DNA of 64,000 nt from Streptomyces xiamenensis. Its GTDB lineage: Bacteria > Actinomycetota > Actinomycetes > Streptomycetales > Streptomycetaceae. Below, piece after piece: positions 8,537 to 22,559 of the stretch (its first letter is position 1; each line of letters opens with the position of its first letter). The translations under genes and the position numbers were made by a program. A model generated the notes under the pieces. It saw nothing but the letters and a program-made list of their open reading frames with translations. It did no database searches and was not told the origin of the DNA. The stretch is from positions 5,518,001 through 5,582,000 of the forward strand of contig NZ_CP009922.3 of NCBI RefSeq assembly GCF_000993785.3. The letters run 5' to 3'.

Positions 8537-9946
8537 TCACGTCCCGGGCTGTTCCGCCACCGGATAGGGAACAAAGGTGCTGCTGTTCTCGTCGAAGGCC
8601 AGCCGCTGCCCCAGCGGCGGCACCGCCCGCTGGGGACAGTCCAGCCGTTCGCAGATCCGGCAGCCCATGCCCACCGGGGTCGCCGCGGCCCGGTGCGACA
8701 GATCGAGACCGTCGGAGTACACCAGCCGCCCGGCATGGCGCAGTTCGCAGCCCAGGCCGATGGCGAACGTCTTGCGCGGCTCTCCCCAGCCGCCCTGGTG
8801 CCGGGTCACCGTGCGGGCCGTCCACAGATAGCGGCGGCCGTCCGGCATCGCGGCGATCTGCACATGGATCCGGCCCGGCGCCGCGAACGCCTCGTACACG
8901 TTCCACAGCGGGCAGGTGCCGCCCGCGCGCGAGAAGTGAAAGCCGGTGGCCGACTGGCGCTTGGACATGTTCCCGGCCCGGTCCACCCGCACGAAGGAGA
9001 ACGGCACACCCCGCAGGCGCGGCCGCTGCAAGGTGCTCAGCCGGTGGCACACCGTCTCGTAGCCCAGACCGAACCGGTCCGTCAGCCGCTCGATGTCGTA
9101 CCGCAGCTCCTGCGCCGCGCCGTGGAAGACCCCGTACGGCAGCAGCAGCGCCGCCGCGACATAGTGCGCCACCCCGATCCTGGCCAGTGCCCAGGCGTCG
9201 GTGTCCGCCGCGAAATCCTGCGCCGCCAGCGCGGACAGCTCCTCGGCGTACTCCAGCAGAGCCACCTGCGTCGCCATCCGGAACGCCCGCTGTCCCGGGC
9301 GCAGCCGCCCGGACAGCCGCAGTTCGCGCCGGGCGGGATCGTAGCGGTGCAGCACCTCGCAGCCGTCCGCCAGTCGCACCCCGTGCCGCTCCTCCAGGCG
9401 CGCCGCCAGTGCCGGCAGCGCCTCCCCGGGCCCGATGCCCAGCGAACGGGCCAACTGCTCGGCGGCCACATCCAGATCGTGCAGATAGTTCTGCCGCCGG
9501 TAGAAGAACTCCCGGATCTCCTCGTGCGGGGACCGCGGCCCGGCGGGGGCCACCCCGGCGCGGCCCCCGGACAGCTCCGCCAGCCGCTCGGTCAGCGCCG
9601 CGTTGCGCCGCCCGTACTCCACGAGCGTCCCCGCCAGCTCCGGCTGCTCCTGTGCGAGGCGGGCCAGGTCCGCGGCGCGCACCCGGCCCGCGCTCACCTC
9701 CTCGGCCAGCGCCTCGGTCAGGTCCGCGAGCAGCCGGGCGCTCTCGCGCCGCGAGAAGAAGCCGGGGTCAACGCCGAACGCCTCGGTCAGCCGCAGCAGT
9801 ACCGGGACGGTCAGCGGCCGGGCGTCGTGTTCCATCTGGTTGAGATAGCTCGGGGAGATCGACAGGACGCGGGCCAGTCCGGCCTGTGACAGGCCGCGTT
9901 CCTGCCGCAGCAGCCGCAGTCGCGCACCGGCGTAGACCTTGGTCAT
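8537..9946 (-). CDS. ramB: RamB/ScfR-family transcriptional regulator
   Basis: A 469-residue cytoplasmic DNA-binding protein. Residues about 5-60 form an XRE-type helix-turn-helix (RLLRQERGLSQAGLARVL, ISPSYLNQME). The long remainder matches the short-chain fatty acyl transcriptional regulator family: an IrrE/peptidase-like middle part and a C-terminal Cys-containing region (GMGCRICERLDCPQRAVPP) whose spaced cysteines may bind a metal. In corynebacteria RamB controls glyoxylate-cycle genes, including aceA. Here the gene is divergent from isocitrate lyase across a 330-base intergenic region, so control of aceA and of itself is the natural inference. The family-typical start is MTKVYAGARLRLLR at 9946. 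Confidence 0.9.
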   Translation of the reverse strand: MTKVYAGARLRLLRQERGLSQAGLARVLSISPSYLNQMEHDARPLTVPVLLRLTEAFGVDPGFFSRRESARLLADLTEALAEEVSAGRVRAADLARLAQEQPELAGTLVEYGRRNAALTERLAELSGGRAGVAPAGPRSPHEEIREFFYRRQNYLHDLDVAAEQLARSLGIGPGEALPALAARLEERHGVRLADGCEVLHRYDPARRELRLSGRLRPGQRAFRMATQVALLEYAEELSALAAQDFAADTDAWALARIGVAHYVAAALLLPYGVFHGAAQELRYDIERLTDRFGLGYETVCHRLSTLQRPRLRGVPFSFVRVDRAGNMSKRQSATGFHFSRAGGTCPLWNVYEAFAAPGRIHVQIAAMPDGRRYLWTARTVTRHQGGWGEPRKTFAIGLGCELRHAGRLVYSDGLDLSHRAAATPVGMGCRICERLDCPQRAVPPLGQRLAFDENSSTFVPYPVAEQPGT

Positions 9947-10276
9947 CGTTGACCCCCTCCGAAGCTACCCGCCAGTATCAGGGCGAGCATGGCACGGCGG
10001 GCCACCCCCCGTAACACCCTTGACAGCATTGGCCGAACGGCGGCCGAAGATTCACAGGACTTCGCACGTCGCCATGGTTGTTGGCACGCAGTGCCACTGC
10101 CATGGTCGTGCTGTGGCCCGCCGGGGCCCCAGCGCCCGGCCGACCGCCGGCCACACCCACGCCGATCCGACCCCGGCACCGGCACGGCGGGCCGCACACC
10201 CTCCACTTCCCCGCGCGGGACGCGTCGCGGTCACACCCCTTCGCGTCCACACCCTTCGCGACACCGGGAGACCCTC
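9947..10276. promoter_or_regulatory. ramB-aceA divergent intergenic region
   Basis: This 330-base region between the divergent regulator and isocitrate lyase holds no convincing gene. It must contain both promoters. A TTGACA hexamer is present at 10020-10025, but I cannot find a good matching -10 at 16-19 bases, so I do not call a promoter. A nested palindrome lies at 10072-10105 (described separately). The rightmost 130 bases are proline- and histidine-rich in translation but have no ribosome binding site or family match. Confidence 0.5.
10072..10105. promoter_or_regulatory. nested palindrome, candidate operator for aceA
   Basis: Two CCATGG hexamers (10072-10077 and 10100-10105) flank a perfect inner inverted repeat, GGCAC GCA GTGCC (10083-10095). 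The arrangement is almost exactly symmetric about position 10089. It lies in the middle of the ramB-aceA intergenic region, about 170 bases before the aceA start, and is a candidate binding site for RamB or another glyoxylate regulator. It does not resemble the corynebacterial RamB consensus as I remember it. Confidence 0.4.
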
Positions 10277-11566
10277 ATGACACACCCACCGCACACCGGC
10301 ACCACAGCCCGCGAACTGGCCCGCCACTGGGCCACCGACCCACGCTGGCGGGGTATCGAACGCACCTACACCGCCGAGGACGTGATCCGGCTCTCCGGCT
10401 CGGTCCGCGAGGAGCACACCCTCGCCCGGCGCGGCGCGGACCGGCTGTGGCACGCCCTGCACGACCACGACTATCTGCACGCCCTGGGTGCCCTCACCGG
10501 CGGACAGGCCGTCCAGATGGTCAAGGCCGGGCTCAAGGCGGTGTACCTGTCGGGCTGGCAGGTCGCCGCCGACGCCAACCAGGCCGGCCACACCTACCCC
10601 GACCAGAGCCTGTACCCCGTCAACTCGGTGCCCGCCGTGGTGCGCCGGATCAACAACGCGCTGCTGCGCGCCGATCAGATCGCCACCGCCGAGGGCGCGG
10701 GGGACCGCACCGACTGGCTGGTGCCCATCGTCGCCGACGCCGAGGCCGGCTTCGGCGGACCGCTCAACGCCTTCGAACTCACCAAGGCGCTCATCGAGGC
10801 CGGCGCGGCGGGCATCCACTACGAGGACCAGCTGGCCAGCGAGAAGAAGTGCGGCCACCTCGGCGGCAAGGTCCTGGTGCCCACCTCGGCACACATCCGC
10901 ACCCTCAACGCCGCCCGCCTCGCCGCCGACATCGCCGGGGTGCCCACCCTCGTGGTCGCCCGCACCGACGCGCTGGCCGCCAGCCTCATCACCAGCGACA
11001 CCGATGAGCGCGACGCCCGGTTCTGCACCGGGGAGCGCACCCCCGAGGGCTTCCACCGGGTGCGCCCGGGCATGGCGTCGGCCATCGCGCGCGGCCTCGC
11101 CTACGCCCCGTACGCCGATCTGCTGTGGATGGAGACCGGCACCCCCGACCTCGGCCAGGCCCGGGAGTTCGCCGAGGCGGTCCACGCCCGGTACCCCGAC
11201 CGGATGCTCGCCTACAACTGCTCCCCCTCCTTCAACTGGCGGGCGACACTGGACGAGGACCAGATAGCCAAGTTCCAGCGCGAACTGGGCGCGATGGGCT
11301 ATCGCTTCCAGTTCATCACCCTGGCCGGCTTCCATTCCCTCAACCACGCGATGTTCGACCTGGCCCAGCGCTACGCCGAGCACGGCATGACGGCCTATGT
11401 GGACCTCCAGGAGCGGGAGTTCGCCGCACAGCGGCGCGGCTTCACCGCCGTGCGCCACCAGCGCGAAGTGGGCACCGGCTACTTCGACCAGGTGGCCACC
11501 GCCCTCAACCCCGCCTCCGAGACCACGGCACTGCGCGGCTCCACCGAGGAGGAGCAGTTCCACTGA
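10277..11566 (+). CDS. aceA: isocitrate lyase
   Basis: A 429-residue enzyme that splits isocitrate to succinate and glyoxylate in the glyoxylate shunt, used for growth on acetate, fatty acids or C2 units. The catalytic loop KKCGH is present with Cys192. Other family segments are VDAEAGFGG-like [25 protein letters not shown], and YNCSPSFNW near the C terminus. The length is normal for the actinobacterial short form. The ATG at 10277 starts [10 protein letters not shown] just before the conserved HWATDPRW region; upstream translation in frame is not family-like. It stands alone (no malate synthase nearby), divergent from ramB and convergent with the geosmin synthase gene. Confidence 0.96.
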   Translation: MTHPPHTGTTARELARHWATDPRWRGIERTYTAEDVIRLSGSVREEHTLARRGADRLWHALHDHDYLHALGALTGGQAVQMVKAGLKAVYLSGWQVAADANQAGHTYPDQSLYPVNSVPAVVRRINNALLRADQIATAEGAGDRTDWLVPIVADAEAGFGGPLNAFELTKALIEAGAAGIHYEDQLASEKKCGHLGGKVLVPTSAHIRTLNAARLAADIAGVPTLVVARTDALAASLITSDTDERDARFCTGERTPEGFHRVRPGMASAIARGLAYAPYADLLWMETGTPDLGQAREFAEAVHARYPDRMLAYNCSPSFNWRATLDEDQIAKFQRELGAMGYRFQFITLAGFHSLNHAMFDLAQRYAEHGMTAYVDLQEREFAAQRRGFTAVRHQREVGTGYFDQVATALNPASETTALRGSTEEEQFH

Positions 11567-11586
11567 TCCACCATCCGGGGGGCGCT

Positions 11587-11616
11587 CCCCGGCCGGCCCG
11601 TACCGGCCGGCCGGGG
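11587..11616. terminator. bidirectional hairpin between aceA and geosmin synthase
   Basis: CCCCGGCCGGC and GCCGGCCGGGG form a perfect 11-bp stem with an 8-base loop, 20 bases after the aceA stop and 25 bases from the stop of the convergent geosmin synthase gene. It can serve both transcripts. Confidence 0.7.
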
Positions 11617-11641
11617 GCGACCCGCGCCCGGGCACGGCGCC

Positions 11642-14218
<2,577 letters not shown>

Positions 14219-15790
14219 GTGAGCGCCGACCGCCCGGGTGACGCCCCCCGGGTCCTGGTGACCGGCGCCAGCGGCTACATCGGCGGCCGGCTGGTCCCCG
14301 CGCTGCTCGCCGCCGGGTACCGGGTGCGAGCCATGGCCAGGAGCCCGGAGAAGCTGCGCGACCACCCCTGGGCCGGCGACGTGGAGATCGTGCGCGGCGA
14401 TGTCACGGACCCGGACTCCACCCGCGCCGCCCTGCGCGACATCGACATCGCGTACTACCTGGTGCACGCCCTCAGCGGAGGCTCCGACTTCGAGGCCACC
14501 GACCGCCGCGCCGCCCATGTGTTCGCCACCGAGGCCGGGAACGCCGGCACCCGGCGCCTGATCTACCTCGGCGGCCCCGTCCCCCCGGGCGTCCCCGAGC
14601 GGGACCTGTCACCCCACCTGCGCTCGCGCGCGGAGGTCGGCCGCATCCTGCTGGAGAGCGAGGTGCCCACCGTCGTCCTGCGCGCCGCCGTCATCCTGGG
14701 CTCCGGCTCCGCGTCCTTCGAGATGCTGCGCTATCTCACCGAACGCCTGCCGGTGATGGTCACCCCCCGCTGGGTCGACACCCGGGTGCAGCCCATCGCC
14801 GTACGCGACGTCCTGCACTATCTCGTCGGCTGCGCCGCCCTCCCCGAAGGGGTGAACCGCGGCTTCGACATCGGCGGGCCCGACATCGTCACCTATCGCA
14901 CGATGATGCAGCGGTACGCACGGGTGGCGGGCCTGCCCCGCCGGCTGATCGTGCCCGTGCCGGTGTTCACCCCCGGGCTCTCCAGTCACTGGGTCGGCCT
15001 GGTCACCCCGGTCCCCGGCGCCATCGCCCGGCCGCTGACCGAGTCCCTGCGGTACGAGGGGGTGTGCAAGGAGAACGACATCGTCCGCCGGATTCCCGGT
15101 CCGCCCGGAGGGCTCACGGGGCTGGACCGTTCCCTGGCACTGGCGCTCCAGCGGGTGCGCGAGGCCGCCGTCGCCACCCGCTGGACCTCCGCCGCGACCC
15201 CGAAGGCGCCCAGCAACCCGCTGCCCACCGACCCCGGATGGGCCGGCGGCAGCCTCTACACGGACCGCCGTGAACGCGTCACCGACGCCACCCCGCAGGC
15301 GCTGTGGGACGTCATCGAGAGCATCGGCGGCGACAGCGGCTGGTACTCCTTTCCGCTGGCCTGGGCGGCCCGGGGCTGGCTGGACCGGCTGGCCGGCGGC
15401 GCCGGGCTGCGCCGGGGCCGCCGCGACCCGGCCCGGCTGCGGGCCGGTGACACCCTCGACTTCTGGCGGGTCGAGGAGATCCAGCGCGGCCGCCTGCTGC
15501 GGCTGCGGGCCGAGATGCGGTTGCCCGGTCTGGCCTGGCTGGAGCTGATGGTGGCCGAGGACGAACGCGGCACCGTCTACCGCCAGCGCGCCGTCTTCCA
15601 CCCGCACGGGCTGCTGGGCCACCTCTACTGGTGGAGCGTCTTCCCCTTCCACCACCTGGTCTTCGGCGGCATGACCCGCAACATCACCGCCGCCGCCCGG
15701 GACCGTACCCGCCGCGCCCACCGCGACGCGCGCCGCGGGGCGGGGGAGCGGCACGCCGGGGCGGCGGCCACCGGCGATCAGATCGGCTGA
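14219..15790 (+). CDS. SDR-family NAD(P)-binding protein with C-terminal DUF2867
   Basis: About 523 residues. The N-terminal half is an extended short-chain dehydrogenase-like (NmrA-type) Rossmann domain: VLVTGASGYIGGRLVPALL is the nucleotide-binding loop, followed by VRAMARSPEKL and DVEIVRGDVTDPDS. The second half (about from SLYTDRRERVTDATP) is DUF2867, with LDFWRVEEIQ and YRQRAVFHPHGLLGHLYWW. This fusion is widespread in bacteria and usually annotated only as oxidoreductase; its substrate is unknown. The start is uncertain: GTG at 14219 puts the Rossmann motif about 12 residues in, while GTG at 14105 adds 38 low-complexity Pro/His/Arg residues. Its last 13 bases overlap the end of the convergent FecE-type ATPase gene. 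Confidence 0.8.
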   Translation: MSADRPGDAPRVLVTGASGYIGGRLVPALLAAGYRVRAMARSPEKLRDHPWAGDVEIVRGDVTDPDSTRAALRDIDIAYYLVHALSGGSDFEATDRRAAHVFATEAGNAGTRRLIYLGGPVPPGVPERDLSPHLRSRAEVGRILLESEVPTVVLRAAVILGSGSASFEMLRYLTERLPVMVTPRWVDTRVQPIAVRDVLHYLVGCAALPEGVNRGFDIGGPDIVTYRTMMQRYARVAGLPRRLIVPVPVFTPGLSSHWVGLVTPVPGAIARPLTESLRYEGVCKENDIVRRIPGPPGGLTGLDRSLALALQRVREAAVATRWTSAATPKAPSNPLPTDPGWAGGSLYTDRRERVTDATPQALWDVIESIGGDSGWYSFPLAWAARGWLDRLAGGAGLRRGRRDPARLRAGDTLDFWRVEEIQRGRLLRLRAEMRLPGLAWLELMVAEDERGTVYRQRAVFHPHGLLGHLYWWSVFPFHHLVFGGMTRNITAAARDRTRRAHRDARRGAGERHAGAAATGDQIG

Positions 15791-16647
15791 TCCTCCGCCT
15801 GCCGCCGCGCCCCCTCGGCCGGTGTCCGCTCGGCCGGTGTCCGCTCGTGCGGCACCACCATCGGGGTACCGGTGCGCGGATCCGGCACGATGTCGCACCG
15901 CAGCCCGAACACCTCGCCGACGAGCTCCGCCGTCATCACCTCTTCCGGCGGGCCCTGCGCCACCACCCGCCCGGCGTTCATCACCACCAGGTGCGAGGCG
16001 AACCGGGCCGCCTGGTTGAGATCGTGCAGCACCGCCACGATCGTGCGGCCCTCGCGGTGCAACTCCGCGCACAGCTCCAGCAGGTCGTACTGGTGCGCGA
16101 TGTCCAGGTACGTCGTCGGCTCGTCCAGCAGCAGCAGCTCCGTCTGCTGCGCCAGCACCATCGCGATCCACGCCCGCTGCCGCTGACCGCCCGACAGCTC
16201 ACCGGCCTGCGCCTGCCCCAGCTCGCTCAGCCCGGTGCGCTCCAGCGCGAACGCGATCGCCGACTCGTCGTCGGGGGACCACTGACGCAGCAGCGTGTGG
16301 TGCGGATAGCGGCCGCGCGCCACCAGGTCCCGGACGCTGATCCCCTCCGGCGCCAGCGGGGACTGGGGCAGCAGCGCCACCTGACGGGCCACCTCCTTGC
16401 CGCGCAGCGCGTGGATGTCCGCGCCGTGCAGCAGTACCTGACCGCGCTCCGGCTTCACCGCCCGCGCCAGCGCCTTCAGCAGCGTCGACTTGCCGCAGCC
16501 GTTCGGCCCGATGATCATCGTCAGCCCGCCGTGCGGAATGTCCAGGCTCAGCTCCCGCACCACCGGGGCCCCGCCGCCGTAGGCGATGGTCACCTCCCGC
16601 GCGCTCAGCCCCTTCCGGCCCGGCTCGGCCACGGCCCGCTTGCTCAC
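15778..16647 (-). CDS. iron-siderophore ABC transporter ATP-binding protein (FecE/FepC type)
   Basis: A 289-residue ATPase that powers import of ferric siderophore through the two permeases encoded just upstream. Walker A is GPNGCGKST (about residues 47-55), the signature is LSGGQRQR (from about 151), and Walker B is LLLLDEPT, followed by HDLNQAARFASHL with the switch histidine. The GTG at 16647 is preferred to one six codons upstream because it overlaps the permease stop by four bases (GTGA) and has GGAAGAG in front. It is the last gene of the operon binding protein - permease - permease - ATPase. The C-terminal tail repeats PAERTPAEG and is probably disordered. Confidence 0.94.
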   Translation of the reverse strand: MSKRAVAEPGRKGLSAREVTIAYGGGAPVVRELSLDIPHGGLTMIIGPNGCGKSTLLKALARAVKPERGQVLLHGADIHALRGKEVARQVALLPQSPLAPEGISVRDLVARGRYPHHTLLRQWSPDDESAIAFALERTGLSELGQAQAGELSGGQRQRAWIAMVLAQQTELLLLDEPTTYLDIAHQYDLLELCAELHREGRTIVAVLHDLNQAARFASHLVVMNAGRVVAQGPPEEVMTAELVGEVFGLRCDIVPDPRTGTPMVVPHERTPAERTPAEGARRQAEDQPI

Positions 16648-17735
16648 AGTCTCTTCCTTTGCCACTCGCGAACCAGCAGATAACCCAGGTAGATACCGCC
16701 CAGGGCCATCGTGTAGATACCCACCGGCAGACTGGCCGCGGTCGGCAGCTGCTGCGCCGCCAGATCCGCCACCGCCAGCAGCAGCGCCCCCATCAGCGCC
16801 GACAGCGTCAGATGCGCCCCCGTCCCCCTGGTCAGCCGCCGGGCGATCTGCGGCGCCGTGAGCGCGATGAAGGAGATCGGCCCGGCGACGCTGACCGCCC
16901 CCGCCGAGAGCACCACCGAAAGCACCACCGCCGCCACCCGGGTGTTCTTCGGCTCCGCCCCCAGACCGCCCGCGAGTTCGTCGCCCATCTCGGAGAGGTC
17001 CAGCCGGCGCGCGATCAGCGCCGAAAGCGGCACCGCCACCGCCAGCACCAGCCAGATCGTCCCGGCGTGGTGCCAGGCCCGGGCCGCCAGCGAACCGTTG
17101 ACATAGGCGGCCAGCACCGTGGCCGCCTCCCGCTCCATCACATAGACCACGTACTGGGTGAAGGCCAGCGCGATCGCCGCCACCCCGATGCCGGCCACGA
17201 TCAGCCGTCCCGGGTTGCGGAACCCGGTCCCGGTGGACACGTACACCAGCACCATCGCCGCCGCCGCGCCCGCCAGGGCACCCACCGGTACCGGCAGCAC
17301 CCCGGGGAAGAACAGGGCGGCCACCGCGGCGCCCGCGCCCGCCCCGGCGCCGAGCCCGATCACATCGGGCGAGCCCAGCGGATTGCGGGTCACCGACTGG
17401 AACAGCGCCCCCGACAGCCCCAGCGCCGCACCGGTCCCCACCCCCACCACCAGCCGAGGGCCGCGCAGCCGCTCCAGCACGAACGCCTCCTTGCCTGACG
17501 CGCCGCCCAGCAGCGCCTGCGGCAGCCGGCCCGGCGCGATGCCGAGGCGGCCCATCGTCAGCGTCGCGACCGCCGTCGCCAGGATCAGCGCCACCAGCGC
17601 CACGGCGATCAGCACCGACCGGCCGCGCACCGGAAGCGCCACCACCCGGCCGATCCGCAGCATGCCGCGCGGCGCCGCGCCCGCCGCCGCACCGTGCCCG
17701 TGCTCCGGCCGCACCGGGGCCGTCACCCCCGTCAT
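16644..17735 (-). CDS. FecCD-family siderophore permease
   Basis: A 363-residue integral membrane protein with a short cytoplasmic N-terminal extension and about ten hydrophobic segments. Family landmarks are LGLSGALFQSVTRNPLGSPDVIGL (coupling region), LGAEPKNTRV and VAGPISFIALTAPQIARRLT. It forms the transmembrane pore together with the other permease. It starts with an ATG at 17735 that would overlap the upstream permease stop as ATGA if that gene were read in the corrected frame. Its own stop overlaps the ATPase start. The organisation implies translational coupling of all transporter subunits. Confidence 0.93.
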   Translation of the reverse strand: MTGVTAPVRPEHGHGAAAGAAPRGMLRIGRVVALPVRGRSVLIAVALVALILATAVATLTMGRLGIAPGRLPQALLGGASGKEAFVLERLRGPRLVVGVGTGAALGLSGALFQSVTRNPLGSPDVIGLGAGAGAGAAVAALFFPGVLPVPVGALAGAAAAMVLVYVSTGTGFRNPGRLIVAGIGVAAIALAFTQYVVYVMEREAATVLAAYVNGSLAARAWHHAGTIWLVLAVAVPLSALIARRLDLSEMGDELAGGLGAEPKNTRVAAVVLSVVLSAGAVSVAGPISFIALTAPQIARRLTRGTGAHLTLSALMGALLLAVADLAAQQLPTAASLPVGIYTMALGGIYLGYLLVREWQRKRL

Positions 17736-18771
17736 GCGTTCCCCTTCATCCTGCGCACCGCGTACAGCAGCACCGGTGCCCCACGAACGCCGTCACCACG
17801 CCCACCATCAGCTCCTGCGGGCGCATGATCACCCGTCCCACCACATCGGCGGCCAGCAGCAGCGCCGGGCCGGTCACCGCCGCCATCGCGATCTGCCACC
17901 GGAAGTCGATCCCCACCAGCGCCCGGACGATGTGCGGCACCGCCAGCCCCACGAACGCGATCGGGCCCACCGCCGCCGTCGCCGAGGCGCTCAGCACGGT
18001 GGCGGCGATCAGCGCGCCGGTGCGGATCAGCAGCGGGTTGGCGCCCAGCGAGATCGCCGCCTCGTCCCCCAGCGCCAGCGAATTGAGGCCGGGGCCCAGC
18101 AGCAGCGCCAGGACGAACCCGGCCGCCGCGAACGGCAGTACGGAGCGGAAGATCTCGAAGTCCCGCCCGCCGAGCGCCCCCACCACCCAGTAGCGGTAGC
18201 TGTCGAAGACCTCCGGCAGGCTCAGCGTCACCGCCTGGATGAACGCGTACAGCACCGCCGAGACCACCGCCCCGGCCAGCACCAGGCGCACCACCCCGGA
18301 GCCGCCGCCGGCGGAGCCGATGCCCTGCACCAGCACCCCGGCCGCCAGTGCGCCGGCCAGCGCCCACCACACGGTGCCGGTGCTCCCCGGGGAGCCCAGC
18401 AGCGCGGTCGCCGCCACCAGGGAGGCCGCCGCGCCCGCGTTGATGCCCAGGAGCCCGGGATCGGCCAGCGGGTTGCGCGTCAGCCCCTGCATCAGGGTGC
18501 CGCCCACCGCCAGGCACAGGCCGGCCAGAATGCCCAGCACCGTGCGCGGATACCGGCTTTCGACGACCGTGGTGACGAAGGGGTCGGCGGTGCCCGACAG
18601 CACGTCGAGCACATCGCCGAACGAGGTCGGCCGGCTGCCGAAGGTCACGCTCGCGGCCACCGCGAGCGCCAGCACCAGCAGCGCCGACAGCAGGACCAAC
18701 ACCCGCCGGGCGGTGCCGGCACGCTCGGTGCCGGCACCGCCCGGGCGGGGGTGCACATCAACGGAAGTCAC
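17732..18771 (-). CDS. FecCD-family siderophore permease, 3' end disrupted by a one-base frameshift
   Basis: About 345 residues in the corrected reading. Landmarks are LCLAVGGTLMQGLTRNPLADPGLLGI, LGDEAAISLGANP and VGPIAFVGLAVPHIVRALVG. As written, the frame ends at 17746 with the non-family tail HRCCCTRCAG after VVTAFVG. Shifting by one base at the C-run 17779-17782 gives the family-typical ending APVLLYAVRRMKGNA with a stop at 17732, overlapping the next gene as ATGA. A missing base in the sequence or a very recent mutation is therefore likely. The start is a best guess: GTG at 18771, 20 bases after the binding-protein stop, but it lacks a clear ribosome binding site. Confidence 0.85.
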
Positions 18772-18791
18772 GGGGAGGAGCCGCCGTCGTG

Positions 18792-19847
18792 TCAGTCGCC
18801 GAGGGTGGCGACGGCCTCGTCGATGAGCGGCAGATAACGGTCGATCACCCACGGCACGGTCAGCGGGTTGATGATCGAGGACGCCGTCACGAACGGGTTG
18901 TCGTCGCTCGCCACGATCGAGCCGCGCTCGATCGCCGGGATCGCGGCGTACAGCGGCTGCGCCTCGATGGTCTCCCGGGTCTCCTCGTCGGAGTAGAAGG
19001 TGAAGATCAGGTCGCTGTCGGTGAGCTGGTCCGCGTTCTCCAGACCGATCAGCGCCGAGTCCGTCCCCTCGGTCTCCTCGAAGGTGTTCACGATCGGGTC
19101 CACGGTCAGACCCAGCTGGGAGACCATGGACACCCGCTGCTCCTCGGGCAGGAACACCCCGAGAGTGCCGGGACCGGTGGTGTAGATGTAGGAGAAGGAC
19201 ACGCCCTCGTACTGCGGCCGGGTCGCCGCGGCCTCGGCCAGCTGCTCCCCGATCGTGTCGATCAGCGTCCGCGCCTCGTCCGGCTGTCCGAGCGCGGTCG
19301 CCACGATCTCGATCTGCTCGTCCCAGTTGGTGCTCCAGGCCAGATCCGGGTACGCGACGGTCGGCGCGATGTCCGACAGGATGTCGAACTGCTCCTGGGT
19401 GATGCCCGACCACGGCGCCAGGATGACGTCCGGCTCCAGCTCGATGATGGTCTCGAAGTCGATGTCGTCGGCCCCGGCGAACTGGGTGGGCAGTTCCCCG
19501 CCCGCCTCGGTCACCGCCTCGTGGATCCAGGGCAGATAGCCGGAGTCGTCACTGCCCCAGGCGTAGCTCTCGATACCCACGGGGGTGTGGCCCAGCGCGA
19601 TGGCGGTCTCCGCCGAGCCCTGCCCCAGGGTGACGACCCGCTCGGGCTGCTCGGTGATCTCCGCCGGGCCCAGCGCGCTGTCGATCGTCACCGGGAACGC
19701 CCCGGTCTCGCCGGAGGACGTGTCCGACGAGCCCTTGCCCGCGTCGTCGTCCGACGAGCCGCAGCCACTGAGCACAAGGGCGGCGGCAGCGGTGGCGGCG
19801 GTCAGTGCCACAGAGGTGCGGCGCACACGGGTGAATCTCGACGGCAT
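18792..19847 (-). CDS. iron-siderophore ABC transporter substrate-binding lipoprotein
   Basis: A 351-residue lipoprotein: basic N terminus, hydrophobic stretch and the lipobox LSGC (Cys about 28), then an acidic Ser/Asp linker. The mature part is the FecB/FepB periplasmic-binding fold, with FPVTIDSALGPAEITEQPERVVTLG at the start and PDVILAPWSGITQEQFDILSDIAPTVAYP in the middle. It captures ferric siderophore outside the membrane and hands it to the FecCD permeases. It is the first gene of a four-gene operon. AAGGAT precedes the ATG, and a long palindromic iron box lies 21-48 bases upstream, so repression by a DmdR/IdeR-type regulator under iron-replete conditions is expected. Confidence 0.95.
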   Translation of the reverse strand: MPSRFTRVRRTSVALTAATAAAALVLSGCGSSDDDAGKGSSDTSSGETGAFPVTIDSALGPAEITEQPERVVTLGQGSAETAIALGHTPVGIESYAWGSDDSGYLPWIHEAVTEAGGELPTQFAGADDIDFETIIELEPDVILAPWSGITQEQFDILSDIAPTVAYPDLAWSTNWDEQIEIVATALGQPDEARTLIDTIGEQLAEAAATRPQYEGVSFSYIYTTGPGTLGVFLPEEQRVSMVSQLGLTVDPIVNTFEETEGTDSALIGLENADQLTDSDLIFTFYSDEETRETIEAQPLYAAIPAIERGSIVASDDNPFVTASSIINPLTVPWVIDRYLPLIDEAVATLGD

Positions 19848-19867
19848 CGGTGATCCTTATGTCCTCG

Positions 19868-19895
19868 GGTGAGCTTAGGTAAGCCTAAGCTCACC
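19868..19895 (-). promoter_or_regulatory. iron box (DmdR/IdeR-type), 28-bp perfect palindrome
   Basis: GGTGAGCTTAGG, then TAAG, then CCTAAGCTCACC: two perfect 12-base arms around a 4-base centre, directly upstream of the siderophore-binding lipoprotein gene. Against the DtxR-family 19-base consensus (TTAGGTTAGCCTAACCTAA, from memory), positions 19875-19893 match 16 of 19. Because the palindrome is longer than one site, its reverse also matches, so two overlapping dimers could bind. Confidence 0.85.
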
Positions 19896-20048
19896 ATACC
19901 CCAGCCCTCCCGGGCCACCACCTGTCCGCCGGCCCCCGCCAACCGCTCCCGCACCCGCGGAAATCGGTAATTCCCTTCGCCTGCTCGCTCACTATGCATA
20001 TGGCAAGTCCGGTGAAATGGGCATTTCTTCCGCATTGTCGAACATTGA

Positions 20049-22418
<2,370 letters not shown>

Positions 22419-22559
22419 CCCGCTATGAGGGCGACCCTCCGCCTTGCGATGCTCCCCCAGCCTTCGGCCGGGAGGTGCCCCCAGCACCAGACACCGCGGG
22501 GCCCGCCCTTCGGGCGGACGGCGCCACTTTGAAGACACCCCCTGGCCAAGGAGCGCCCC

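Noticed and set aside
10020-10048. Promoter with TTGACA as -35 for isocitrate lyase
   Set aside because: No acceptable -10 hexamer at the right spacing.
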